From Hybos culiciformis (taxonomy: Eukaryota > Arthropoda > Insecta > Diptera > Hybotidae), in the NCBI GenBank assembly GCA_964007475.1, contig OZ023273.1:12537922-12601921 (forward strand): DNA of 64,000 nt, written 5' to 3'. This document shows positions 20,746-32,673 of the stretch, one piece after another. The notes beneath the pieces are model-generated. The model had not been told where the DNA came from. It searched no databases and saw only the letters and a program-made list of their open reading frames with translations. The position numbers and the translations under genes are program-made. Position 1 is the stretch's first letter. Each line of letters begins with the position of its first letter.

Positions 20746-23700
20746 TTAGATTAAAATTAAAGAAATTTTTGTTTTAAATATTAATTTTCAAATATTTTTA
20801 TTCAAAAAATAACACGCGAATATTATTTAAAAATAATTGAATTCAATGACTAAATATAAAATTATTTATTTGTCGTAATTTTAATCTCAATAATCACACC
20901 CAAAATTCCCAATTATCTGCACAGCATAGCATAGACAATATAGGCATATAGACAGTCAAAATTTCGAATTTAACGCATTTCATAAAATTCATAATGTACA
21001 TACATATCAATATGTTTTTTTTTTATTACAAAAAGCCATATACTATCAAATTATTAGTTTATCTGGCGTATATTGATTTGTTTTTTTATTTATTTATTTT
21101 TTTTTTATTTTTTTGTGTGTACAACAATTAATATGGTTATCGTATATGTAAAAATAAAAAATAAAAAAAAAAATCCTTTACGGCAAAAATTCTATATTTT
21201 ATGCAAATAAAATTCTGAATGCATAACAATATATGTACACGACGATACGTTATTTCTGGTTAATATTTACTCAATCCATTTTTGAAAGAAATTTTTAGAG
21301 CATAAGGAATATTATTTGCCTGAGGTATTAAAAATTTAAAAATAAAGGAATCCTTTTATGTACATACACAACATACATACATATAAAACATATTCGTGCG
21401 TAAATTTTTAAATGTAATTGTTTGTCATTCTCATTCATATGAATAGATTAAAAGAATCTATAGTTTTCAAATCAAAATAACTTTGGATATAATTCCATTC
21501 CTGATATATCATAAAATTTAATGTTTATTTTCCATTATATGATTCATATTGCATTCATTCATCAAATAAATATACATAAACATATAATTATATATGTACT
21601 ATATTCATTCCACTTCTTCAAAAGAAAACCAGATAAAGATAATTTCATAATTATATATTTTTTTATATGGAAATAAAAACTTTATATTTTATAAAATTCT
21701 GAGATCGTTTTACGGTAGTCATTCCAATAAATAATAAAATCATTCGCCCCCTGGGAATATTTTTAGGCCTATAACTTTAAAATTAATATGAAAATGTGAA
21801 AAATGAACATTTAATCATTTTATTCGATTGTGTCGCAACTTCGGAGTCTTAAATTCTTTGTACTTTTTTTGCATTCATGTACAAGCTGGGACCAGGTTTG
21901 CGGAACATTCCTTCAAAAATTGCCATCCGGACTTGCACATAAAAGATTTTCTGTTTCGATAGTTTAGAATTGCAGGGTTTTTTCTCGATATATAGGCTTT
22001 AATGGTTGAAAATTATATCTAAAAGCATTTTTTTTTAAATTCATTCGGTAAGCTTAGGGCAAAAAAAGAAAATATAAATCCTGATCAAAATGTTTGCAAA
22101 AAGCTATTTCCTTTTTATATACCTGAAGAGATAAACTTTTAGCTAAAAAAGCAATATTACTTCTTTCTATTCATATTCTTCATACATTTTTGATATTTTA
22201 TTCATTTTCTTGTTTTTTTTTTTTTTGTAAAAACATGAATTAAAATAAAAACAAAATTCTTTTTGATGACAGTTTGTTTATTGAATATTCGGTAAAAAAT
22301 TTTTGATACTTCTCTAAGTTTCTTCAAATATAAAAAGGAAGAAAAAAAACAGCAGAAAACAGAAAAATTTATAGGAATAAACCATTTGTGTTGATTGAGT
22401 TTTTTTATTGATCAATAAAAATATTTTTCGTTTTTTTTTTTTTTTGTGAATAAAAAAAAATATTTATGAAATAAAAAAAATTCCATCAAGGAATTATAAT
22501 TTTGTATGCTATTTTTTTTTTTTTTTTCATAAAAAAATATGATATAGATACCAGGCACGAAGCGTGAGTTTTTCAATATCGGAAGCACACTAATATTTAT
22601 TTAATATTTAATATTTATTAGAGTTAGAAATAACACCATATTAATTAAGGCAAGATATTGAAATGCTCTGAAATACATGGGTTCATTTTAATTATTTTGA
22701 AGTTAATTTAGGTACATTTAATGTTAATTATTGATCCGAATGTTTTTTACTTTAGAAAAAAAAATAATTTGAATTATTTGAATATTTAAAAATTTTATCG
22801 TCTTATTGTATCTTGAAATCACCAAAAAAATCAAATTAGTATACTTTTCAGCGCAAATAATGAATTTCCTTCACTCATTATTCTTAGGCTTATACATAAT
22901 TCCCTTTCCTAATGTTTTTAGTGTCTCGGATATTAAATTTAATTCTTATCCCTTTCACATTATTGAAAATGCATAATTTAAAATCATTATTTGCTTTATT
23001 GAAATTTAGTTTAACGTCTGCTTGAAATTTAGCCGTTAATAAAAATTCTATACAAAAAATAATGATTTCAAAAATATTACCATAATATAAGAATTTCAGT
23101 ATTGAAAAGCGACATCTATATCAAAATTCTCTTTGAATGGGAAATTTTTTGTAATCATAATAATGAATTAAAATTTTGCATTCTTTCTTAATATTAGAAA
23201 GCATATAGAAGCAAATATATGTGTATTGTAAATAAAACTTAATATAGGAGTAATTTCTATTGAATGCACGGTCTGAATGCATTATTTAAATTTTAACCTA
23301 TGTTTTTTTTGTTAAATATTAAAATCTTTTCCACGAAAGCACTCAATACGTTCAATATATGAAGCATTCGTCCCTGATAGATACATGTACATAATATATT
23401 ATTAGAATAAAAATATCGTGCATGATGGACTTTAATATTTTAGAAAATATTGTGCTTTAACAAAAATTATTGTGTCAACAATTGACTAAATTATCGTAAA
23501 CAATAATGCAACAAGAAACTATATAGGTTGACTTCCAAATGGCAAATGGAATTGGGAAATTTTTGAAAATAAATTGAAAAAATATCTTTTCATTATATTA
23601 GTATCAGTACTTTTAACCTTCAAATAATTACTTTTATAATCAAAGTTGGTCAAAGTTACCTGAAAATTGTTCTGACAAAAATGTTAAAACTGAAAGAATT

Positions 23701-23759
23701 CACTGTGTGAGATTTTTGAGAATGTCAATCTCAATTAAATCTGAATTTATATCTTTGAC
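20746..23759. other. AT-rich non-coding DNA, no gene seen
   Basis: This is mostly simple sequence. The part at 21690-22000 is somewhat more complex and may hold an older repeat fragment, but I can name no family. No supported coding region. Confidence 0.55.
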
Positions 23760-24080
23760 ATTTTTGTTTTAAGTTTTAATGAATACTGATGAAAATTAGT
23801 GTATTTGTGTAAATAGATTTCACTCAAAGATCGATCAAACTTAAAAAAATGATTAAAGCCAAATATTCGATGAAAATTGCTATATATTTATGGTAAATGA
23901 CAATATGGTTGGTATTTGTACAATGATATAGAAGAAAATATAGTCAGCTGATTTTGATTTGGACCAAAATATCTTAAAATTAAAATTAAAATTTATGTCC
24001 TGATTTGGACCGAAATATCTTAAAATTAAAGTATCTTAAATCGAAACCGACCCCATATTTCATTTATGAGGCATTTTTAT
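23760..24080 (+). repeat. Dispersed repeat family, copy C
   Basis: The copy contains GATGAAAATTAGTGTATTTG, ATTCGATGAAAATTGC, two direct copies of a GATTTGGACC(A/G)AAATATC word 46 bases apart (23961 and 24007), and the closing block AAGTATCTTAAATCGAAACC then GACCCCATATTTCATTTATG. The closing block matches that of copy D closely. No coding capacity. Confidence 0.55.
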
Positions 24081-27000
24081 ATATATTTTTTATTGAAGAA
24101 TCTCAGACATAATTTTCTTCCAATGATTAACTTTCTGGTTTATATTAGGTATCTTAAAACATGTTTTGCAACAATTTACAATATTTTTATTGTTATTAAA
24201 ACAAAAAAAAAAAAACAAAAAAAAAAGAAAATCATTCACAAAAATCAGGACATAAAAAGTTAAATAAAGCTGATCTATAAGGGTAAGTGAACTTTATCAA
24301 ATAAAACAGAAGTAAAAAAAAAGTTTTAATAATTAATAGACAGGCACAGGATATACATTTTTTTTTTGTATTCTAAAAACAATAATAAAAACATTATACA
24401 ATTTAGTCTTGGGAAAAAAAAAATCAATGGAAATGGTAAATAATTTCCGCTAATTTTTTATTTAATTTTTTTTTGTAATACATAAAATAAAAGTAAAATT
24501 ATCTTACAACGGAACTGAATTGAGTGCTTGAACAATTATGCAAAAATTTAACAGACATTAAAAAAAGTTCAACATTAGAGACTGGAGTATCTATAGTATC
24601 TAGATGTAGTATATATAGTATCTAGTTGGTCGTTCATATTTTTCACAAATTTCAAAGTCAAAATTTATAGTCAAATGTATTGTGGTGAAATACAGTGAAA
24701 TAATACAGTAAAGTGATATTGAAAACAGTCGAACACAGTTAAATAAGTCTACAATAAAAGATTTCGGGGTATATATTCTCCTAATGCGAACACATTATAA
24801 TGTTAGAACACCAAAATGTTAAACCCATTTTTATTCCACATTTTTCTAATATTTAATCCTGGGAAATTTTTTTGTTATTTATTTAACGACATTATTTAAT
24901 CGTTGTTTTTGATAGTTAGACTCCATCGAATTTCAGCATAATTTGCCCTGTTTAAATATCCGCATTGTATTCAATTATTAATAACATTGCTAATAAAATT
25001 CATATCCAATCAAAAGCCAAAAAGATTAAAAAATGAAAATGATACAAATAATGCATGGACATAAAAAAAAAAAGTATAGAACGAAAAAATTTTTTTTTTT
25101 ATAAGAATTGTTTTTCTGTTCATTTACAAAATGAAAAAGAAATTTATTCCGCAATAAAAATTTTCTCCATAAATTCTACTCATGTGCATAAAAATAAGGA
25201 AATTGAAAAGAAAACAAAGTTAAAACGCAATATTTTGTCGAATCATTTTGATACCGTACTTAAATATACATATATGTATGTATGTACTACCAGTTCAAAT
25301 ATTAATGTACCTACATTATGTATTTCAAATAAAAAACATTATTTGAACCTCATGTAAAACTGTTTGTTAAAATATAACGTAGAGTACATAAAACATAAAA
25401 TTCTTTCTAATTATTCTTCTTATGTGTGGTCATAATTTACAATTGTACGTATATTTATATTATTATAATAAACGTTTGCATACACAAGTAGTATGTAAAC
25501 TTACTTACAATACGTATGAATATCTGTAAACATTATGTCTAAACGAGTGAGTATACATAGTTTGAAAAATAAAATTGATTTGTTCAAGGATTTTTCAACA
25601 ATTATTCAATAATTATTTAAGATTCAGTGTTAACAAAGAAAATTGTTTATATATGTGTATTACATTAACTATATTAAAGAAATATATTGTAATTTCGAAA
25701 ATTTCCCTTTCAAAAAACTCTCTATTGCCGTAAGCCGTAAATAAATTTAATGAACCAACTAAATCTAAGAAGTATAGATTTAGAGTATATGCTGCACTGT
25801 GGGGTTCGACACTTTTTAGAAATATAGTAGTTGAATATATACAAAATCATTCTTTGCGTTGTTTTAATATCAACCTTTTTTTTGACAATACATACTCGAA
25901 ATAGAGAAACTACAATATTTCTGTCGAATAAAATCATTATCCAGACTTAGTTGTAAGTTTATTAAGTATAGAAATAAATGTAGGTATAGACTTCAATTTT
26001 ATTCTATCGATATTATCAATTTTGTATACTTGATTGGATACATATACATATATATTTATTTTGTGCAATTTTGAAAATTCCTAAAATAAAAAATACAACT
26101 TGCATTCTTTTTTTCACAGTATACAAGTGCTCATGTATTGTTGAGTATCTAATGTCAATTTAAAAAATTCATAGATTTTTCATTATAAATATACAATGTA
26201 GAATGGCAAAAAAAAAGAAGTTAAGTCTGAAATTTCAATTTATATATAAAAAAAAACTTAATTTAGAAAGATTAAAATGTTGAATTGTTGAACAGAAAAA
26301 AAAAAAAAAAAATTATTCAGTTTGAAGTTTCAATAAAGGATATTCCGCCTTCAATCAACTGAAATTTTCCGGAAAAAAAAATCAATTATGTTATTAAAAT
26401 ATATATTTATATGTATATTTATATATATATATATTTTTTACTTTACTTTCAATTCTGAATAAAAAGAATTTTTAAAGAGAAAACTTAATGAATAATTTAT
26501 GATACTTTTTTAATCAATTTGTTTTTTTTTTTTTATTGTAGTACTTATGTATATTTAGAATCAAAAAGAAAAAAAAAGAAACATTAACTGGGTGGGTCTT
26601 AAAACCCAACGAATTAATTACATAGGAGTTTAAGGAACAATTTTTGGATTTTACTTTTGAGAAAAAAAAAACAAACTTATGCATACTTTTAGCATATTGA
26701 AGAATAAAGACATAATTAATATTTACATTATATTTAAATAAAAATTCTTAATAAAATTATGTCATTAAATTAGTTCTATTATAAGCTCACTACAGAAAAT
26801 TAAATAATTATACCTATAGTAGTATATTCGAAATGCGTTAATGTCTTCTATTAACATATAATTTTTTTGTTAAGTTTGTCTTAAATTCTTATAAACAAAA
26901 TGATCAATTATTTAGTTGATGTCAATATCTTTATCTGATATTTCTTATGATTTCTAATAAATTATCAATACCTACTTCACAGAGAAACACTACATTATTT

Positions 27001-27504
27001 CTCAACTGGAAGGTATACGAACTATTAGTAGTTAAGGTATAATAAACAAAAATGGTATTGATGATGGCACTTTCAAATTGTAGTGTTAATTCAATTTTTA
27101 TTCTAATATGTTGATTAAGATTTGCTTCAAATTTTGTGAAGAATTTTTGAAGCAAAAAACAAGTAAAATTCTGTATCATATCTACTTTAAAATTGTTTTC
27201 GCAGAATTAAAAAAATTATTTTATTTAGCATTTTAATCGCGATTTTACTTTTTTGATGACATTAGACATATTTATATATACAACAAATTTTTATATTAAG
27301 AACTCTATATTAATAATCAAAATTAAACTCTAATATTTAATTCTGTAGAATATCAACACATTAATTCAAAAAAAAAAGAAATATAATTTTCATTTTTCAA
27401 TAAAACTACCATTTTTATTCTTGATTCTTGGAGAGACTTCTTTTTTATATAAAAGTTATGATGTCGAATAAAAAAAATATTTTCTATCAAAAATGAAAAA
27501 CGGA
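24081..27504. other. AT-rich non-coding DNA, no gene seen
   Basis: Open frames reach about 100 codons (25055-25357) but are dominated by Lys, Asn, Phe and Ile and begin in poly-A sequence, as chance frames do here. I see no family similarity, RNA gene or element ends. Confidence 0.55.
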
Positions 27505-28150
27505 CTTAGTGTTTTCGTTACAGGTCCGTTCGTCCGCAACTAAAATGCTTATAACTTATAAACCAGCCAATCGATTTTTATTATATGAATGCCAAAACAT
27601 GCGTAATCTCGTTCACTTTCACGAAAAGTTGAGATTCTATCATTTCGGATCATCATTTCTATCAATTCTCAACCAGGCAAAGGCCTATATTATTATCTTA
27701 TATAAAATGTTCATAATTTTTTAAAATTTATAAAAGTTTAAATTCATTCTAACCAAAAATTAGTATGTGAGAAGATAGATGTCGATTAGAGGAACAAAAA
27801 ACATAGTTACAGCCAAAGTATTCGGATTAGAGTCTAGATTTCGATAAAAATCATTGTTGTATAACATTGTTGTAGTTTAAATTCATTCTAACCAAAAATT
27901 AGTATGTGAGTAGATAGATGTCGATTAGAGGAACAAAAAAAATAGTTACAGCCAAAATATTCGGATTAGGGTCTAGATTTCGATAAAAATCATTGTTGAT
28001 TTATGACTTAATGTGTGAATCTTACAAAATATGTTCATCTCCTGATTGTTACCAGGTATCTTGAAATTAAAGTATCTTAAAACGAAATACTAAAAACGGA
28101 CCCCATCCTTTATTTATGAGATAATGTTCAAAAATTTTAACTTTATTTTT
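27505..28150 (+). repeat. Dispersed repeat family, copy D (longest)
   Basis: This is the fullest copy seen. It opens with GGTCCGTTCGTCCGCAACTA and a CCAATCGATTTTTAT segment, comparable with GTCTGTCCGTC and GACCGATTTTGAT in copy E. It continues with a tandemly duplicated central block and ends with AAGTATCTTAAAACGAAA then GGACCCCATCCTTTATTTAT. Copies B and C share this ending. No protein is encoded and I found no terminal inverted repeats. Confidence 0.6.
27736..27998 (+). repeat. Tandem duplication, period 139 bp
   Basis: The block starting GTTTAAATTCATTCTAACC at 27736 recurs at 27875 with only a few substitutions. Both copies run through GATAGATGTCGATTAGAGG and GATTTCGATAAAAATCATTG. The near identity of the two units compared with the greater divergence from other family copies indicates a recent local duplication. 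Confidence 0.92.
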
Positions 28151-31100
28151 GAAAAGAAAATTCGATCCTGCATCTGAAAAAAAAATAAATAAAAATTGTA
28201 AAAAAAAAAATTCCCTTTTTTTTCATTCACTTTAAATTCAACATAAAAATATTGTTGATAAAAAATTATATTATTTTTTTTTTTTTCAATTTTATTATTT
28301 AAAAAGTATTTAACACCGATTGAAATAGCGATATCTTTATGTTTGCCAAATTTAGTGAAATTTCTTCATTGAAATTATAATTGAAAACATTTAAATGAAA
28401 AATTCAAATAAAAGTAAAAAAAAAAAAACGAAAATAAAAAAAATAAAACATTTTTTTTTTTTTTTTAATGAGAAAAATGAAAAAGCCAAACTTTTAGCCT
28501 TAAGGATAAAAATAAATGCTTTTTATGATTAACTTTTTTTTTTTTATTATTATTATTTCATTCTCATTCGAAGATAAAGTTGTTCCGGTTAAAAAGTTTT
28601 TTTTCTTTCTTCTATTTTGTTAAAATACAAAAAAAACAAAAAAAAATTAAAAACAAAGTATTTTTCTCTAGAGCAAAAAAATAAAAACCAAAAGCAGATA
28701 TAGATTTGAAAATTTTTTTTTTATTTTATTCTCCTCTTCCTTTAATATTAATTTTATTTCACCCAAGCGGATGAAGGCAATTGGCTTGCTTTTATTGAAA
28801 AAGAAAAAAAAATCTTTTTCTCATTAAATCTAATTGTTTCGCTTTTTTTTCAATTTTTTTTGCTGCTCAGAAGTATTTCTAGTTAGATTTTTTTCTCTTT
28901 TTTTTTTTTTTTGAAAATTAGGCTTAATACTGGGTTTACACGCTCATGCACAAGTTGATTTGTACAAATAAGGGAAATTTTCTGGAACAACAGATTATAT
29001 CTCAAGCCACATTTCTTTCGTTTACATGCAACGATTTACTTGCACAAATTTGCTGGGTGAGACTTCACACATTTTCAAAATTTAATGATTTATAGTTGAC
29101 GAAAAGGTTTGATTTTTCATTCAAAGTCTAATTTAACCCTTTATTCTACAAGCGAAATAATATAATAGTGTGTCAAATCTCCCAAATTAATTTTGATAGT
29201 TATATTATAATTAACACTTATAAATATATCTTTTTAAATAGTGTAAATAAAAAAGGCAAAAAACATTTTACTTTATTTGTAAATGAACTTTTTTTTACAT
29301 AGTTTAAAAAAAACAACGATAAGTCAATTGATTTTGAATTCAGAAGTCAATGGTATGATTCAAATAACACATTATTTCAATTAATTTGTATTAAAATCAA
29401 TCACAATATTGAAAAAAATTTAACAAATGTGATTAATGTTCAAACATTGTCAGCTATTTCTCAAAAAAAAAAAGAAAAGAATATAAGAATATACAAACTC
29501 AAACTGTATAGCTATACTATTATTTGATTTTGACAATAATAACTTATTAAATACACATACAATAATAAATTACTTAGTAGGTATATAATAAAAGCCGTAA
29601 ATATCCTCTTCACAAATGAAAAAAATTGGTTGATTGATTTTATGTATAAAATATGAACATAACAAGCCTCATATAGTCAGAAACATAAATTTGTAATTCA
29701 ATATTTTCGTATACGACAATATCACGCCACTTATGTCGCTTTTTCTTCTTATTTTTTTTTTTCAAGACTTTCATTAAAATTTAAAACAATTATATCAGAA
29801 ACTATATATATAATAAAGACTTAGACACTTAGAACAAAATTTGGGAATCAACTTTTTCTTTTCTCTTAATAAACATTGGATACGAAACATCGTTTTCACA
29901 CTGATCGTAATTAAATCGTTGTTGTTCGTAGATGCTAAATATAACCAGAGAAGATGTTCTCATTTCCTTTTTTTTCAGTCAGAGAATTGAGATAGAAAAG
30001 AGGAAAACTAACAAAATAAAAAAAGTACCCAATGTTACTGTCAATCTTCATATTACGTTATCTTGATATATTTAATTTATGATAGAGAAAAAGTTATAAT
30101 GAAAACTGGACAATATTTTTTTTCCTTTTCAAAATTTTCTTTAATATAAAGTTTTGAAAAGTTTTTTTTTTTCGCTTTTTATTTTTCCTTTTATTTTAAG
30201 TTGAAAAGCAAATGGGTGAAAATTCAAAATTGAATATTATCATAAAAGAGAATATTTATAATGACATTCCTTAAGAAGAGCGTCCAAAGTCATTCGCGAC
30301 GTAAGAACTATTAAAAGAAAAGAAAAAAAAAATTATATATGTACTTTATTAAAAAAGAAAACTTATATAAAACAAAAATTTAGCGCGATAAATTTTTATG
30401 AGACCAAATGTAATGAAAAATTGTTTAATTTGCATTAATTATTATTTTTTTTTATATCTATTAAGAAAATCTTAAAACATTGTATGAATTTAAAAGGAAC
30501 GACGACTTTTCTTAGGGATAAAGTGTGTGATCATTCGGTTCAGATTCATTTTTCAAACAATTTAAATAGTGGGAACATCATGGCCAGTTCTATGGTTATC
30601 TTTAATATTCATGGCTTTCAAGGCTGGTACTTCCTGGCATTTTCAGAAAATTAAAATAGAAAGCAAAGATTTATAATGTCAATTGTATAAAATAATTGCT
30701 TACTGGTAAAACTAAAATCACCTTCTTATTTTACAAAAATCCATTCGAACAGAAATTATGTTTTCTTATTTTCTTCTCAAATTTTGTACTTTTTTTTTCT
30801 TGCCAGATTTTATGTTTCAAGCTTAGAAGTATTTCCTGAATGTTTAATGTTTTGTTTTAAGTTGTATTGTATATTTAATGAAATTCATAAAACTTTAATT
30901 TATTTTTTAATAATACGCACATAGAATTATAATTTTCAAGGATATCAGATTATCGACTAATCTATTCTAATCAACCTAGTATATAAAAGTGAAATAGAAA
31001 GGGAAAATTATTCATGAAAATTTAGAAGAATTTCAGATTTATAAAGCAACAAATTAGATCTTTTTTTTTTTTACTAATATTCAGTTTACGTAAACTTAAT

Positions 31101-32095
31101 AAATAATATAGTTTTTTCTTTTTCATTCTTTTTTTTTCATATTTAATAGGATAGTTACACAAAATTCATTGCCAATCCACCAAAAATTATTCAAAAGAAC
31201 AATTTCAAACCATATCACGTAATTTTTAGTAGCTAGTAATCATGAACTTTTTTTTCGTTTTTTTTATTTTATTTTATATATTGAGTTATTTTAGTTTGTT
31301 TTATTTTGGCGCCACAAATTTGAATGGTTATTTCATAAGTATAGCATAATAACTTCTTAAGTTCATGAAAATGTTTTTTGCATATATAATTTTATAGGAA
31401 TAATAATAATAATAATATTCAATATTTATGTAACAGAGACGCTGTCAGGGCAATGTACCTTTAGTTTTCAAGTTTTTTATTTTTAAACGAAACTCTGTCT
31501 TATGTAGAATCCCGACTAATATTCAATTTAGGATTGGCATTAGTTATTTGAATTAAAAATAATAGAAATTTTATAAATCCTAAAAAGAAGAAAACTTGTC
31601 AAAACATCATGGTAATGGTTTCCCATTTATTGATTCGATGCTCCGCCTCAATTTAGAAAAGATTTATATATTGAAAACAACGAATCAATCCTGAACTACA
31701 ATAAAAAAAAACAAAATTTCTTGTTCGGAAACATAAAAGTGATCGAAGAAATGTTTTAAATGTTTGAATAAAAAGTTATTTCGATGAGCAAATTTTTACA
31801 CTTAATTCTACTATCCAAAAAAAAAAGGATCCCCTTCATACAATCTCAGGCGCATCACTATTCTAGCATCATCCTATTGCTGATCTGGGATATTTTAAAT
31901 GTAATAAATTATTATAAAATAAAAAAAAAAAACTGAATGAAAAACGTTGAAAATTCGAAATTATATTTTTCTATCTTTCCTAAATTTTGTATTTATTATT
32001 TCGTGGATTTTGAATGTTAAAATTTTTCATTTCATTTATTTATAAAAAAGATTACAATATATATATTTACATACTATTTATATATGCAATGTATG
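28151..32095. other. AT-rich non-coding DNA, no gene seen
   Basis: Homopolymer-rich sequence. The segment at 28925-29065 is more complex and includes CTGGGTTTACACGCTCATGC and two related words, GCACAAGTTGATTTG and CGATTTACTTGCAC; it could be a decayed repeat. Another slightly more complex patch lies at 30530-30650. No coding call can be defended. Confidence 0.5.
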
Positions 32096-32103
32096 CTATA
32101 TAT
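32096..32103. repeat. Target-site duplication, left (CTATATAT)
   Basis: Eight bases directly before the element at 32104, repeated exactly at 32666-32673. Eight bp is the hAT hallmark. The word itself is AT-rich, so it is weaker evidence than the same length of mixed sequence would be. Confidence 0.8.
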
Positions 32104-32665
32104 CATACTTGGCCAAACTGCGGCTCGCGAGCCGCATGCGGCTCTCGTTCTTCTTCACTGCGGCTCTAGCCACGTTTGAAAAAATATTGTTAAAAATTGT
32201 TTTTAAAAAATACTATTTAAAAAAACCGTTTTCTTATGTAATGTATTGGTTGTCATTATAATTTTTCTTTATAAATAAACATACATGGGATTTTTTTAAA
32301 ATAAATTATGAATGAAAATAAAGATAAATGAAAATGGCAATAAAGACAGTTTACATATCGTCGGTCTCGTTTTCTTCTTATATTGTAGAAAAATTATAAA
32401 AAACTAAAATTTTAATATGTTCAAAGTTAGAAGTCGAAAGCTCATAAATTATCCGCAAGACTATTTCTATTTCCCCGAAAGTACCAAAACGTACTAAAAA
32501 AAAAGAAAAAAAAATTCAAATTCAACTTTCTCAAAACTATGTTTTTGCAGTTTCGTGATTTTTGCATGAGACCGACGATATTTAAAACAATTTCTAATTG
32601 CGGCTCTCGACAATTCTGATTTTTGTAATTTCGGCTCTTGTTGGGATAAAGTCTGGCCACCCCTG
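32104..32665. mobile_element. Non-autonomous hAT-type element (562 bp)
   Basis: The left end reads CATACTTGGCCAAACT and the right end, reverse-complemented, reads CAGGGGTGGCCAGACT; 11 of 16 positions agree and the TGGCCA core is intact. CAGGGGTGGCCAAACT-type ends followed by CGGCTCGCGAGCC-type sequence are widespread among hAT-derived elements. The left tip has diverged at bases 3-6. A perfect 8-bp duplication flanks it. Inside the left end is a 16-bp perfect palindrome, GCGGCTCGCGAGCCGC (32120-32135), and CGGCTCT words recur near both ends. No transposase sequence is recognisable, so mobility would have depended on an enzyme supplied elsewhere. Confidence 0.85.
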
Positions 32666-32673
32666 CTATATAT
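32666..32673. repeat. Target-site duplication, right (CTATATAT)
   Basis: Exact repeat of 32096-32103, directly after the right terminal CCCCTG of the element. Confidence 0.8.

Noticed and set aside
32442..32660. 72-codon frame inside the 562-bp hAT element as transposase
   Set aside because: It reads through the terminal repeat and a poly-A tract and has no hAT motif.
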